Counted from the first letter of the stretch, positions 24,366 to 34,177 are shown. The stretch is DNA of 64,000 nucleotides from Schaalia dentiphila ATCC 17982 (GCF_000154225.1 NZ_DS264586.1:464527-528526), one strand, 5' to 3'. Translations and numbers: made by a program. The notes: a model not told the origin generated them from the sequence alone.

Positions 24366-24788
24366 TTAGTAGTGCTCGTGTGAGTCGTATCCGCGCAGCC
24401 GATCCAGCTCTCGCCGTTCCTTCTTGGTGGGGCGCCCGCTCCCCTTCTCGCGCATGGCGACGGGAATGTGCACGCGCGGGCGCTCAGGCGTGCGATCGTC
24501 GTAGGCTATGCGCGCCTGCGGGTAGGAAACGCGCTTGTTCAGCAGCAGATTGACCCCCAGGATGCGGTCGAAGCCCTCAATGCGCAGGCGCACCTCGTCG
24601 CCGACGCGCACCTTGTAGGCGGCCTTGACGGGCTCGCCGTTGACGCGCACATGCCCGGCGCGCACGGCGGCCGTCGCCTGCGATCGGGACTTCAGTTGGC
24701 GGGTCGCCCACAGCCACGTATCGACGCGCACGGCCGACGAGGCGAGGGCACCCGCGGGGATAACGACTTCTTCGGGGATCTCACTCAT
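24366..24788 (-). CDS. S4-domain RNA-binding protein (Hsp15/RqcP-like)
   Basis: The 140-aa protein has an S4 RNA-binding domain near residues 21-70 (VRVDTWLWATRQLKSRSQATAAVRAGHVRVNG). This matches the Hsp15/RqcP family, which acts on stalled or free 50S subunits carrying peptidyl-tRNA. The C-terminus is basic (GRPTKKERRELDRLRGY). It starts 9 nt after the ABC permease stop on the same strand, so it may be part of that transcript, although a functional link is not obvious. Confidence 0.85.
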   Translation of the reverse strand: MSEIPEEVVIPAGALASSAVRVDTWLWATRQLKSRSQATAAVRAGHVRVNGEPVKAAYKVRVGDEVRLRIEGFDRILGVNLLLNKRVSYPQARIAYDDRTPERPRVHIPVAMREKGSGRPTKKERRELDRLRGYDSHEHY

Positions 24789-24797
24789 CGCAACCGC

Positions 24798-27521
24798 CTA
24801 GTTGATGCGGCGGATGCGCTTCTGGTGGCGGGGCGTCAAGACAATTGCAACGAGGGCGCACAGGATCGGCATGCCGATCAGCATGCCCAGCAGGGCTCCC
24901 CAAGGAACGATGGGGCGCAGCGTCGTCGTCAGCGTCGGGAATATCCCCGAATTCGCGAAGGTGATGACGGCCAGCACGCCCACAACGAGGCCGGAGAGCA
25001 CAGCCGTCGGAATCGCGTTGAGCGCAAGCACCACACCCTGCCACGTGGTGACGTGGCGGCGCATCGAGGGAACAGCACCGATCGCATCGAGGGTGTCGAG
25101 GTCCGGGCGCATATCCGAGGAAGACAGTGCCACCACGAGGGCAACCGTTGCCGCAGCCGCGACGACAGCAATCAGGGCGGCAACGTACGGCAGAACCAGC
25201 GACCGCATCGTCGGGGCGATCACCTGGGCGGAGGCACCGGGGACCTGGCGTGCAATCGTCGTCTGGAAGGTAGGCGCGTCCACCGGATTCACCGGCTTCT
25301 CGACGGTGAGGAGCTCACCGAGCGGCACGGCGCGCAGGCCGAGGGCCTCGGAGGCCTGCGGGGATAGGACCATGACGTTGATACGCGTGAGGGGCGAGGC
25401 CGGGAAGGTCATCGTCCTTTGCACGAGAGCGTCCGGCAGGTCATCATCGGAGGCGCCGGCGGCCTTGGCGGCAGCAATCGCCGACATGTCGAGGCTGCGT
25501 AGGTCGGCCTGGCCGGCGCCGTTAATCAGCTTCGGGTCGGGCACGAGGACGCCCCCGGCGTTCAGGGTTGCGATCGCTCGGACCATGTCGTCCTCGTTCA
25601 GGTAGCCGGCCTCGCGCAGGTAGGTGCCGTCATCGACGATGTAGGCGACATCGATCTCCGCCATCGTTCCCATGTCGTTGCGCATCGTGAGCGTCGACTT
25701 GTCGATGGGGTTCACGGCCTCGACCATGGTCTCCGGGCCGCCCGGGCCGCTGTTCCACGCCATGCCGTTCATGATGGCGCTCGAGGTGACCGTGCGCTCC
25801 GCATCGACGACCTGCTGGGCCGACTGAAGCAGGTGACGGGTGCGCGTCACCGAGTCAGTCTTATCGACCGTCGAGAGGAAGACCTGCCCACGCTGTCCGG
25901 CATGCGGGCGCGAGTTCCAGCCGGCCTCGTTCGACGAGGACAGGGTGATGAGCAGGCCGCAGGCGACGAACACGGTCGTCAGGATCGAGGCCATGGCGGG
26001 GAACGTGCGGTGGCCGTTACGCACGGCGTCGCGAAGCGCCAGGCGCATGCTCATCGACGCGCGACGATTGGGCACTCGCCAGCGGGTGAAGATGTAGGGG
26101 ATCGACCCGATGAGGCCGGCCTCGAGCAGACCGACACCAACGACGAGGGCGAGCACCCACCCGCGCCAGGCGGCGATACCCAGCAGCGGGAGTCCGGCCA
26201 GCAGCGCCAGGGGGTAGATCATGCGACGACGCACGAGGCGGGAGGGCTCCCACACGCGCCCGCCGATGACCGCGGACGTGTTGATGTGCGACGAGGTGTG
26301 CGCCGGCGACACGGACGCCATGAGGGACAGCAGGATCGGCAGGAGCACCGACAGGGCCAGCGGCCACCACGGCACGATGCCGATGCCGAGGCCCGACCAG
26401 ATACCGATACCCACCATGCCGCACGCGGACAGCGCGACGGAGACAAGCCCCGAATACAGGCCGATGACGAGGCCATGGGCGATCGTCAGGCGACGACCGT
26501 CGGACTGGTCGCCGCCGTTGGCGACGATCATGGCTGCCGTGCGCATGACCGATCGCTGTGCGACGGTGTAGAGCGGCGAGATGAGCAGGATCATCTCGGT
26601 GAGGATGAGGAGGATGCTTGCGACCAGCAGAAGGTACTGCCAGGGATTAGTAGCCCGATTGTTTTGGTCGACCTCGTACTGAGCGAACTGGGCAGGCAGA
26701 GCCGAAGCGTCCGGCGGATCGGCGAGTACCTGTCGCGACACGACAGAGAATCCCGACTGGTTGATCTGGCGGACATTATCCCAGGTCACCGGAGTCGCGC
26801 CGGTGACAAACCACGCCGTCTGCGTGCGTCCTGCCACCGCAAGACGGTCAATCTCGAGCGTGCCCTCACCGATGATCGCCCGATTCGTACCGGGAATGAT
26901 CTCGTCAATGACGATGCTTCCCGTGAGGTCCTGAGTGGTGCGATCCTTGGCGACAGTCAGCGACAGCGTGAGCGTATCGCCCACCTCGGCCTTGAGTGCC
27001 CGCGCGACGTCATCCGAAATGACGGCGTGGTTCGCAGCGAGCGCACCGCTCTTTCCACTCGCATTCACGCGTGGGGCATCCAGCGTTGCCGTCTGGGTAC
27101 CTGAGTCAACCGTGTACCCTGTTCCGTCCTGCGTCGTGAGGTGGAGCTGGTAGAGGGTGTCGACGGCGATCAGTTGGTCCCCAGCCGGTACCCAGTTGGT
27201 GAGGGTGCTCTGAGTGACCGTCACTTCCTCATCAGAGGCCGTCTTCGACAGGAAGTCAGCGGTGATGTCTTGCTCGATGGCTGTCGACGAGCGGCGCAAA
27301 GTGACCGCCTGAACGTCGGAACGGTGGCCGAGCCACGACGCTGCCTGGTAGCGCTGAGAGGTCGTCACGTCCCAGAACGTGATCGAGCCGATCGCGATAA
27401 TGATCGGCAGCGAGATGAGAAAAACCGCCGTCAGCGTGCGCCCCAGGCTTTGGCGCGCATCACGAGAGGCGATGCGGAGTACTACTCCCCATCGCCTCAT
27501 TCGTGTGTTGAGTCGACTCAT
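24798..27521 (-). CDS. FtsX-family ABC transporter permease
   Basis: This 907-aa membrane protein has the MacB/FtsX layout. There is an N-terminal helix (about residues 28-50), a large outer domain, a central helix bundle with AQRSVMRTAAMIVANGG (FtsX core), a second outer domain and C-terminal helices ending near TPRHQKRIRRIN. Such permeases with a LolD-type ATPase either export peptides or antibiotics or perform mechanical work in the envelope. The start shares one base with the ATPase stop (TGATG). The padR-ATPase-permease order suggests an inducible efflux or stress system. Confidence 0.88.
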   Translation of the reverse strand: MSRLNTRMRRWGVVLRIASRDARQSLGRTLTAVFLISLPIIIAIGSITFWDVTTSQRYQAASWLGHRSDVQAVTLRRSSTAIEQDITADFLSKTASDEEVTVTQSTLTNWVPAGDQLIAVDTLYQLHLTTQDGTGYTVDSGTQTATLDAPRVNASGKSGALAANHAVISDDVARALKAEVGDTLTLSLTVAKDRTTQDLTGSIVIDEIIPGTNRAIIGEGTLEIDRLAVAGRTQTAWFVTGATPVTWDNVRQINQSGFSVVSRQVLADPPDASALPAQFAQYEVDQNNRATNPWQYLLLVASILLILTEMILLISPLYTVAQRSVMRTAAMIVANGGDQSDGRRLTIAHGLVIGLYSGLVSVALSACGMVGIGIWSGLGIGIVPWWPLALSVLLPILLSLMASVSPAHTSSHINTSAVIGGRVWEPSRLVRRRMIYPLALLAGLPLLGIAAWRGWVLALVVGVGLLEAGLIGSIPYIFTRWRVPNRRASMSMRLALRDAVRNGHRTFPAMASILTTVFVACGLLITLSSSNEAGWNSRPHAGQRGQVFLSTVDKTDSVTRTRHLLQSAQQVVDAERTVTSSAIMNGMAWNSGPGGPETMVEAVNPIDKSTLTMRNDMGTMAEIDVAYIVDDGTYLREAGYLNEDDMVRAIATLNAGGVLVPDPKLINGAGQADLRSLDMSAIAAAKAAGASDDDLPDALVQRTMTFPASPLTRINVMVLSPQASEALGLRAVPLGELLTVEKPVNPVDAPTFQTTIARQVPGASAQVIAPTMRSLVLPYVAALIAVVAAAATVALVVALSSSDMRPDLDTLDAIGAVPSMRRHVTTWQGVVLALNAIPTAVLSGLVVGVLAVITFANSGIFPTLTTTLRPIVPWGALLGMLIGMPILCALVAIVLTPRHQKRIRRIN

Positions 27522-28258
27522 CAGATCCTTGGTGCAGTGTCAGCCAGCAGATCCCTCAGTGAGTCTCCGCGCGAGCGGTCGACGATGCGACCGTCGCGGA
27601 GGAAGACTGTGCGATCCGCCCATGCGGCCATTCGGGCCTCATGAGTAACGAGGATACCGGCTGCACCCGCATCAATATGGTCACGCAACACCAACATGAT
27701 CTGGTCACTGGTGCGCGAGTCCAGCGCACCCGTCGGCTCATCCGCAAGAATGACCGAGCGGCTACCCACGAGGCCTCGGGCGATGGCGATGCGCTGACGC
27801 TGACCACCCGAAAGACGCTCGGGGAAGCGATCCGCAAGCTCGGCGACGCCGACCTCTTCGAGGGCAGCCATGGCGGCCTCGCGCACCTTCGACGGGCTGA
27901 CGCCGTCCAGCTGCAGCGGCATCTCAACGTTTTCGAGGGCCGACAGGGACGGGATCAGGTTGTAGTCCTGGAAGACGTAACCGATGGAACGGCGACGCAC
28001 CTCAGCACGGTGAGCCGCATCCATCGTTGCCATATCGACGCCGTTGATGAAGACACTTCCGCGCGTCGGACGCTCCAGTCCGCCAGCGATCGACAGCAGG
28101 GTCGACTTGCCGGATCCAGAAGGGCCCATAACAGCGAGAAGCTCGCCGGGGGCGACCTCAAGGTCGATCCCGTCGAGCGCTCTCACTCGGACGCCGTCGG
28201 CGCCGAATTCATGTCCGACACCCGCCATCCTGATCGGTAGCGGCACAGGCTGGCTCAT
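27521..28258 (-). CDS. ABC transporter ATPase (LolD/MacB type)
   Basis: The 245-aa ATPase shows Walker A (MGPSGSGKSTLL), the Q-loop, signature LSGGQRQRIAIARGL, Walker B with VILADEPTGALDS, and the H-loop (LVTHEARMA). The EPTGALD wording is typical of ATPases that pair with FtsX-type permeases. It overlaps padR by ATGA upstream and the permease by one base downstream. Confidence 0.93.
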   Translation of the reverse strand: MSQPVPLPIRMAGVGHEFGADGVRVRALDGIDLEVAPGELLAVMGPSGSGKSTLLSIAGGLERPTRGSVFINGVDMATMDAAHRAEVRRRSIGYVFQDYNLIPSLSALENVEMPLQLDGVSPSKVREAAMAALEEVGVAELADRFPERLSGGQRQRIAIARGLVGSRSVILADEPTGALDSRTSDQIMLVLRDHIDAGAAGILVTHEARMAAWADRTVFLRDGRIVDRSRGDSLRDLLADTAPRI

Positions 28259-28863
28259 CGCACCCCGGCATGCTCCGAAATGCCAGCTTCTACCTGAGCC
28301 CAGTTCATCGAGCGGCCCTTCGCGGCAGCGAAGGCAGCGCGACGAGCGGCCTCGGAAACAGCACCGGACTCGATGTGATCGAGCCAGTTGAGCTCGGCCT
28401 CAAGGTCGAAGATGTGACGCTCCAGGATGAGCTTCCACGCGAGCTCGCCCTCATCGGCCGACGCCTTCAGGCGGGTGACATCACGCAGGGAGCCCAGGGT
28501 CGAGCGACGCTGGGTCTGGATCATGGCCTCGACGTCGACCGTGGGGTCGGCGGCGGCCACGGCGAGCTTCATGACGAGCTCATCGCGTTCAGGGTGTTCG
28601 CGAGGAACGGGGGTGGACCACCAGGCGTTGAGGACATCGCGACCAGCATCGGTCAGCTCAAAGACCTCGGAATCACGGCCGGCGTTGGTCTCGGCGTGAG
28701 ACACAACCTGGCCGTCGCGCTCAAGGCGCTGCATCGTCTGGTAGACCTGGCCGATATTCAGCGGCCATGCTCCGCACGTCTGCTCCTCGAACATCTGCTT
28801 CAGGCGGTAGACCCCGGCGGGCTGCTGCGCAACAAGCGCCAGCAGGGCATTGCGAACCGACAT
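28255..28863 (-). CDS. PadR-family transcriptional regulator
   Basis: The 202-aa protein starts at ATG 28863, with GGAGAG just upstream. It has the PadR winged helix (LNIGQVYQTMQRLERDGQVVSH) and a C-terminal helical dimerisation domain (LGSLRDVTRLKA...). PadR repressors next to ABC genes usually respond to a compound that the pump handles. It is first in the operon, so autoregulation is likely. No operator could be picked out with confidence. Confidence 0.9.
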   Translation of the reverse strand: MSVRNALLALVAQQPAGVYRLKQMFEEQTCGAWPLNIGQVYQTMQRLERDGQVVSHAETNAGRDSEVFELTDAGRDVLNAWWSTPVPREHPERDELVMKLAVAAADPTVDVEAMIQTQRRSTLGSLRDVTRLKASADEGELAWKLILERHIFDLEAELNWLDHIESGAVSEAARRAAFAAAKGRSMNWAQVEAGISEHAGVR

Positions 28864-29254
28864 AACTCTCCGTTCGTTGTCTGGACGTGTAGACGATCGT
28901 GGTTGAACAGTATCTATCGTACGCGAATTTTGCACTGAGAGCGGGGAACTGACGGAGGGTTACCTAACATAAAGCCTACCGCCTGATTAAACAGGAGTCC
29001 CCGAATTTTCGCGGCATATCACAGATATTGACCGTTATACGAATTTAATTATCAACCACATTGCAGACGCCATTCAAGGGTTTTTCAGCGACATTTCAGC
29101 GCTTCTCTACTCACACGGTCAGACCCCTCACAAGAGAGGACCGCGAGCGTCCACAACCAGGAAAACGCCACACACAGGCCGACTGACCGCCAGGACAGAA
29201 ATAATTTGTCACCCGACGTTCTCAGACTGTGAGATCTGCGGTTCAGGAGTTGGA
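28864..29254. other. intergenic region upstream of padR, no gene seen
   Basis: About 390 bp, with an AT-rich centre (28930-29100), contain no supported coding frame. The padR promoter and any PadR operator should lie in its left part, near ATAGATACTGTTCAACC on the minus strand (28898-28914). I cannot define either from sequence alone. Confidence 0.45.
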
Positions 29255-29656
29255 CTACTCGGAGAGAACATCCTCGATATCTTCCCAGAGCACCCCCGGC
29301 GATGAAGGCGCAGTAACCGCCCAGAACTCACCATCTGCGCTCGCCAGCAGGGGCATTTCGTCGGGGTGCAGGTCAGTGAATTCAACACCGGCCCGTACCT
29401 CGCAGACCTCCTCGCTGGTGGCGAGCAATCGCCAGCTCTCGCCTTCCAGGCTCGGATACTCCGCCGCATCGACGACCCAGGAGGTCAGCACCTTCATTGC
29501 CTGCGAGAACGCCTGAAGGAGAGCGGCGAGGTGCGGGACGGAAGTATCACCAACGACGAGGCCTTGGCCGCGCAGCAGCTCAACGAACGGATGCTCGGGA
29601 TCAGCCAGGAGTCCGTCGGCATATGAGCGCAGCACCTCGCACTCCAGCCCGCTCAT
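29255..29656 (-). CDS. hypothetical protein, 133 aa
   Basis: The frame encodes a globular-looking acidic protein (MSGLECEVLRSYADGLLADP...WEDIEDVLSE) with balanced composition, no signal peptide, no membrane helix and no motif I recognise. It is divergent from the aldo/keto reductase gene 67 bp away. No strong ribosome-binding site precedes the start. Composition and codon pattern make it more likely real than a shadow frame. Confidence 0.6.
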   Translation of the reverse strand: MSGLECEVLRSYADGLLADPEHPFVELLRGQGLVVGDTSVPHLAALLQAFSQAMKVLTSWVVDAAEYPSLEGESWRLLATSEEVCEVRAGVEFTDLHPDEMPLLASADGEFWAVTAPSSPGVLWEDIEDVLSE

Positions 29657-29723
29657 ATCGAAGACGACGGCGACCGCAGCGCGTGCGGGAGGCTACACTG
29701 GGAACGACTAGGAGGATTCACCG

Positions 29724-30602
29724 ATGAACACCCCGCTTCCCGCCGAGAACGCCCCGGCCTCGTCCCCGATTCCAACCTTTATGCTCCCGACGGGATCACC
29801 CATCCCCGTGCTCGGTTTCGGCACCTACAAGGTCGCGCCCGAGGACACGTACGACGCGGTGAGCCGCGCCCTCGAGGTCGGGTACCGTCATATCGACACC
29901 GCTCAGATGTACGGCAACGAGGCCGAAGTCGGGGCGGCGCTCGAGGCATCGGGCATCGCGCGCGAGGACCTGTTCATCACGACGAAGGTCGACAACTCGA
30001 ACCACGAGCCCGATCGGGCAGCCGCATCCATCCGGCGCTCCCTCGAGGACCTGCGCACCGACTACGTGGACCTCCTCCTCGTGCACTGGCCGCTGCCCAC
30101 ACTCTACGGAGGCGACGTCGCCCTGCCCTGGCCCGCCCTCGAGGACGCCTTCAACGCAGGCGGCGCACGCGCGATCGGCCTGTCGAACTACGAGCGCGAG
30201 CACGTCGAGGCAGTCCGCGAGGTCGCGACGGTCGCCCCGCACGTCCTCCAAGTTGAATCCCACCCCTTCTTCCCCAACGCCGACCTGCGCGCCTACGCAC
30301 AGGGGCTCGGCATGGTGTTCGAGGCATGGTCCCCCTTGGCGCGCGGACGCGCGGTCACCGACCCGACGCTCGTCGAGATCGGCGCTGAGCTCGGCGTGGG
30401 ACCAACGCAGGTCACGCTGCGTTGGGCGCTGGATCGCGGCCACGTCGTCTTCCCCAAGACCCTGAGTCGTGAGCGCATGGCCGCCAACTTCGACGTGTTC
30501 TCCTTCTCGCTGGATCCCGAACAGACCGCACGCATCGACGCTCTCGACGCGGGCGAGTCCGGTCGCATGGGGTCACATCCGGCCACCATGGACCGACTCT
30601 GA
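29724..30602 (+). CDS. aldo/keto reductase, second copy
   Basis: This 292-aa NADPH-dependent reductase has the tetrad D58 (RHIDTAQMYGNE), Y63, K88 (ITTKVDN) and H121 (LLLVHWPL) intact, and the nucleotide-binding SRERMAANFDVF segment near the C-terminus. It is a paralogue of the enzyme at 15512-16351 and falls in the same 2,5-diketo-D-gluconate reductase-like group. AGGAGG lies 8 nt before the ATG. The next gene starts 19 nt after the stop, so the two may be co-transcribed. Confidence 0.9.
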   Translation: MNTPLPAENAPASSPIPTFMLPTGSPIPVLGFGTYKVAPEDTYDAVSRALEVGYRHIDTAQMYGNEAEVGAALEASGIAREDLFITTKVDNSNHEPDRAAASIRRSLEDLRTDYVDLLLVHWPLPTLYGGDVALPWPALEDAFNAGGARAIGLSNYEREHVEAVREVATVAPHVLQVESHPFFPNADLRAYAQGLGMVFEAWSPLARGRAVTDPTLVEIGAELGVGPTQVTLRWALDRGHVVFPKTLSRERMAANFDVFSFSLDPEQTARIDALDAGESGRMGSHPATMDRL

Positions 30603-30621
30603 GGACGGGTACGATACAAGT

Positions 30622-31941
30622 ATGGCTTCCAAGCTCACGCGCGCCGACCGCGCCATCGTTCGACTGGCCGACGGTACCGTTAAACAGCAGAACCTCCTCA
30701 CGGGCACAGAGGTGTGGACCGTTCCGGGCCGCGGCAACCGGCCCCTCACCGCACCGCACACGGATCACAACCCCATCGACCACGAGGCCGACGGACACCA
30801 CTGCGCGTTCTGTTCCGGCCGATACCTCGAAACCCCGCCCGAAAAGTCGCGCCTGGTGCGCCACGAGGACGGGTCCTGGGAGCAGCTGGACGCCCTCGGC
30901 GCGGATCAGCTCGGCGACACGGTCGCAGAATTCCGACGCATTCCTAACCTGTTCGAGATCGTCTCCTACAACTACTGGCATCTCAACCACGGGCACGTCC
31001 CCTCCGAGGACGACCGTCGCCGCATGGCCCACTACCTGGCCTCGGACGCGGGCTACGAGCACGTCATGAACGTCGTCCGCTCGCGCATGTTGGCCTCGGG
31101 CATGAGCGAAGGCGAGTTCGCGGCCACCAGCGAGACCGCGCGCCTACAATCCGCCAACGGCTTTTTCTCCGGCGGGCACGACCTGATCATCGGCAGGCGC
31201 CACTTCGTCGACGGCGCCACCGAGGCCCACCAGCTGGCCGGGTCCGGCACCCTCACCCCCGACGAACATGAGCAGTACACCGCCTACACAGCCCGCTCGA
31301 TGCGCGACCTGTACGACCTGGATCCCGCGGTCCGCTACGTAGCGACATTCCAGAACTGGCTGCGCCCCGCGGGCGCGTCCTTCGACCACCTGCACAAGCA
31401 GCTCGTCGCGATCGACGACATGTCCGTACAGACCGAGGCCGAGCTGGAGCGCCTGCGCGCCCAGCCCGACATCTACGACCAGATCTTCACGGTCGCAGCC
31501 ACGCGCAAGCTCCTCATCGCCCAGAACGAGCACGCCGTCGCCTTGGCTGGCTTCGGGCATCGCTTCCCCGGCATCGCAATCTGGCCCCTGGACGAGCCGA
31601 AAAACCCGTGGGAGGTCAGCCCCGAGGCCATGCGGGGGATCTCCGATATCCTGCACGCCGCACACGCCGCGACGGGCGTGGAGGTGCCCGCCAACGAGGA
31701 GTGGTACCACCGCCCACCCACCGTGTCCACGCCCATGCGCTGGCGAATCCTGCTCAAGTGGCGCATCTCGACACTCGCGGGTTTCGAGGGTGGCACGCGC
31801 ATCTACCTCAACACGATCGACCCGTGGAAGGTCGTCGAGCGCACCGTACCGCGCCTCCTCAAGCTGCGTGAAGCCGGCCTCATCGCCCCCATGCGCATCG
31901 GAGAGGAATGCAAAGTCAGCCCCGCAATGCTGCGAGGCTGA
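30622..31941 (+). CDS. DUF4921-family protein, GalT-like
   Basis: I start this 439-aa protein at ATG 30622 (MASKLTRADRAIVRLADGTV). It looks like the DUF4921 family of Actinobacteria and shares features with galactose-1-phosphate uridylyltransferase and other HIT-superfamily enzymes. These are a CAFC pair (HHCAFCSG) that could bind zinc, a repeated FF/SGGHDLIIGRRHFVD element, and FDHLHKQLVAID, whose H-L-H-K-Q matches the HxHxQ nucleotidyl-transfer motif. A nucleotidyltransferase or hydrolase role is inference. The substrate is unknown. Confidence 0.75.
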   Translation: MASKLTRADRAIVRLADGTVKQQNLLTGTEVWTVPGRGNRPLTAPHTDHNPIDHEADGHHCAFCSGRYLETPPEKSRLVRHEDGSWEQLDALGADQLGDTVAEFRRIPNLFEIVSYNYWHLNHGHVPSEDDRRRMAHYLASDAGYEHVMNVVRSRMLASGMSEGEFAATSETARLQSANGFFSGGHDLIIGRRHFVDGATEAHQLAGSGTLTPDEHEQYTAYTARSMRDLYDLDPAVRYVATFQNWLRPAGASFDHLHKQLVAIDDMSVQTEAELERLRAQPDIYDQIFTVAATRKLLIAQNEHAVALAGFGHRFPGIAIWPLDEPKNPWEVSPEAMRGISDILHAAHAATGVEVPANEEWYHRPPTVSTPMRWRILLKWRISTLAGFEGGTRIYLNTIDPWKVVERTVPRLLKLREAGLIAPMRIGEECKVSPAMLRG

Positions 31942-31967
31942 CTCCAAAGGAATGCGTCCGGCGGGGA

Positions 31968-33260
31968 TTACTCCTCATCGTCGCTCGAATCCTCATATCC
32001 CGTGTCGGCCGCGGGGTTATCCGCGGGAGCCGGCTCCGGTTCGACGTCTTGCGTGCCCGGATCCGTCACGGGATCGGGAGTACTCGGCGCGGCCGGCGCC
32101 GGGGAGGCCAGCGCCGAGGTCCACGTGGCCAGCCATGCGCTCATCGCGTCGAGGGAACCGACGGTCTCGTCGGCGACGATCGGGTCGCCGGTGATGCCCA
32201 TCAGCCAGCCGGCCTTCGTGTCGGCGGCGAGCACACCATCGATCGGGTAGACGGCACCCGTCGTGGCCAGGGAGCGCTGCGCGGTTTCACCCTGCAGCCA
32301 CGCGATCAGGGATTCTGCGCCGTCCGACGCGGGCGAGGACGTGGGGGCCGCGTACATGATGCGAGCGATACACGTCGAGGAGATCGCAGTGCCGTAGGAA
32401 TCGGCGCCCGTATTCGTCGCTGCAGCGGCCGCCAGCGAACGCGGGGCCACGATCAGCGGATACGCGCCGGAAGAACCCGCGGAGGCACCCACGACCTCGG
32501 ACAGGTAGCCCTCGGACACGTGCGCGCCGGCCGTCCACGCGGCGATGGCACCACCCAGGGAGGAATCCACACGCGGGTTGAGGGACTGCGCGAAAGAACC
32601 CAGTCCCTCGCCTGTCTGCGCGGCTGCCTCCTGCACGAAGGCGCGGCCCACCGACGACGAGGCCGGGTCCGGGACCGTCAGCAGCGCGCGGATACGCGGC
32701 GAGGTCAGATCGCCGAACGAAGTCGGCAGCGGGCGGCCGTTCGCACTCATCCACGACTTGTCGGCGATGACACACACGTCGTCGCGGCCGTAGGCGATCG
32801 CCGCAGCGGCACCGTCCACGACCGTGCCGGCAAGCGTCGCAGTATCCTGAGGCGCCGAAGCGGCGATCGTGCCCGCCGCAGTCGCCTGCAGGGCGTCCGC
32901 TCCATCCAGGCCGAGCACCACGTCCACGCCCGCCTTCGACAGCGCATCCACACCATCCACCGGCACCGCCGCAACCGTGAAGCCCGTCGCCTTCGTGAAC
33001 TCCTGCGCGGTCTCCATCGGCAGCTGCGCGCCACCCACCAGGGCGACGGTCAGCGTGCCCGAGCCACTACGAGGAGTCGGAGCGTCGATCGTCCCATGCC
33101 CCGCCGTGCTCGACGAGGCGCGCGCGCTCTGGCCAGGAACGATCGGCGACGCAAACGGATCCCGAGGCGCACTCGAGGACACGGACGGCGTACAAGCCGC
33201 CACCGTCGTCGCCGCAACAAGGAGGGCAGACAACGCAAAAACAGAGCGGGCGCGAGCCAT
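31968..33260 (-). CDS. solute-binding lipoprotein, thiamine-binding-like
   Basis: The 430-aa protein begins MARARSVFALSALLVAATTVAAC. TVAAC is a lipobox, so the mature protein should be lipid-anchored at Cys 23. The body (GSGTLTVALVGGAQLPMETAQEFTKATGFTV ... GVDVVLGLD) resembles class II periplasmic-binding proteins of the thiamine/iron type, and the C-terminus is an acidic Pro/Asp/Glu tail. AAGGA lies 6 nt before the chosen ATG; an upstream in-frame ATG at 33284 is less likely. No permease or ATPase gene is adjacent, so the transporter partner, if any, lies elsewhere. Confidence 0.75.
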   Translation of the reverse strand: MARARSVFALSALLVAATTVAACTPSVSSSAPRDPFASPIVPGQSARASSSTAGHGTIDAPTPRSGSGTLTVALVGGAQLPMETAQEFTKATGFTVAAVPVDGVDALSKAGVDVVLGLDGADALQATAAGTIAASAPQDTATLAGTVVDGAAAAIAYGRDDVCVIADKSWMSANGRPLPTSFGDLTSPRIRALLTVPDPASSSVGRAFVQEAAAQTGEGLGSFAQSLNPRVDSSLGGAIAAWTAGAHVSEGYLSEVVGASAGSSGAYPLIVAPRSLAAAAATNTGADSYGTAISSTCIARIMYAAPTSSPASDGAESLIAWLQGETAQRSLATTGAVYPIDGVLAADTKAGWLMGITGDPIVADETVGSLDAMSAWLATWTSALASPAPAAPSTPDPVTDPGTQDVEPEPAPADNPAADTGYEDSSDDEE

Positions 33261-33400
33261 AAGGAATCCTTCAGCCGGGAACACTACCGTCCAAGCATAA
33301 GACAGGGTACCTGTGGGCCTCGCGCAAGAGCGCCGCGTGGGGCATCATGGAAGCGTGCGCACGCGCACAGGGACAACCACCCGCACACCAGGAGGCAACC

Positions 33401-33679
33401 ATGGATTCAGCCACCATCGAAAAGCTCGCCACTACCGCCGTCATCGCCGGAGCGGCCTTCGCCGCCTCCAAGGTCTTCGAAGCCGGCTGGAAGGTCGCCA
33501 CCGGACGCCCCATTCCCGCCGAAGACTCCGACGACGTCACCATCGCTTCGCTGGTCCTCTTCGCGGCCACCTCTGCCGCCATCGCGGCCGTCGCTCAGCG
33601 CTACGCGTACAAGGGCTCGCAGAAGTGGCTTGCCCCTAAGCTCGAGGCGCGCTTCGGCGTGCCCCAGCTTGAGGCCTGA
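33401..33679 (+). CDS. DUF4235 small membrane protein
   Basis: This 92-aa protein has two predicted membrane helices (TTAVIAGAAFAASKVF and TIASLVLFAATSAAIAAV) separated by the family signature GWKVATGRPIPAED. GGAGG lies 6 nt upstream of the ATG at 33401. DUF4235 proteins are widespread in Actinobacteria and uncharacterised. Confidence 0.85.
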   Translation: MDSATIEKLATTAVIAGAAFAASKVFEAGWKVATGRPIPAEDSDDVTIASLVLFAATSAAIAAVAQRYAYKGSQKWLAPKLEARFGVPQLEA

Positions 33680-33709
33680 GCCCCGCAGACCGACGCCCCT
33701 CCCCTGCGT

Positions 33710-34078
33710 TCACACGACCGGCAGGAGGGGCCCCAGGTCCGTACGCTCGCCCGACGCGCTGACGCGGGAGGCAGCCACGGCCTCGTCCCACGAGAGAAGG
33801 CCGCACGCGAGCGACAGCCACGTGCGCGCGTCGGTCTCCACGACGGCGGGCGGCGTACCGCGCCGGTGCGTCGTCCCCGGCAGGATCTGCACCGCGCCGG
33901 CGGGAGGCACGCGCACCTCGACCGCTCGGCCAGGATGCGAGATACCAAGCTCTTCGAGGGTGAAGCGCACCGCCGTCAATACGACCGCACGCGCAGGCTC
34001 CTCGCCGCGCTCCACAGCATCGCGCCACGAACGCAGCGCCACCATCCCCTCACCGGGGTCAATCCGTCGTTTCGCCAT
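33710..34078 (-). CDS. sterol-carrier-like (SCP2-type) small protein
   Basis: The 122-aa protein (MAKRRIDPGEGMVALRSWRDAV ... LTAVRFTLEELGISHPGRAVEVRVPPAGAVQILPG ... VVETDARTWLSLACGLLSWDEAV) matches the pattern of small actinobacterial sterol-carrier-family proteins. The VVETDARTWLSL part corresponds to the SCP2 ligand-binding segment. A role in binding a hydrophobic ligand is inferred from the fold only. It is convergent with the DUF4235 gene. Confidence 0.7.
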   Translation of the reverse strand: MAKRRIDPGEGMVALRSWRDAVERGEEPARAVVLTAVRFTLEELGISHPGRAVEVRVPPAGAVQILPGTTHRRGTPPAVVETDARTWLSLACGLLSWDEAVAASRVSASGERTDLGPLLPVV

Positions 34079-34177
34079 ACCCCGATTCTACGCGGCGCTG
34101 TCACCCCGTCCCCGGGCGTGCATTCCGACCGCCTTGTCAGGCACAATGGATACATCACTTCCGACGAGAGGCCACCC

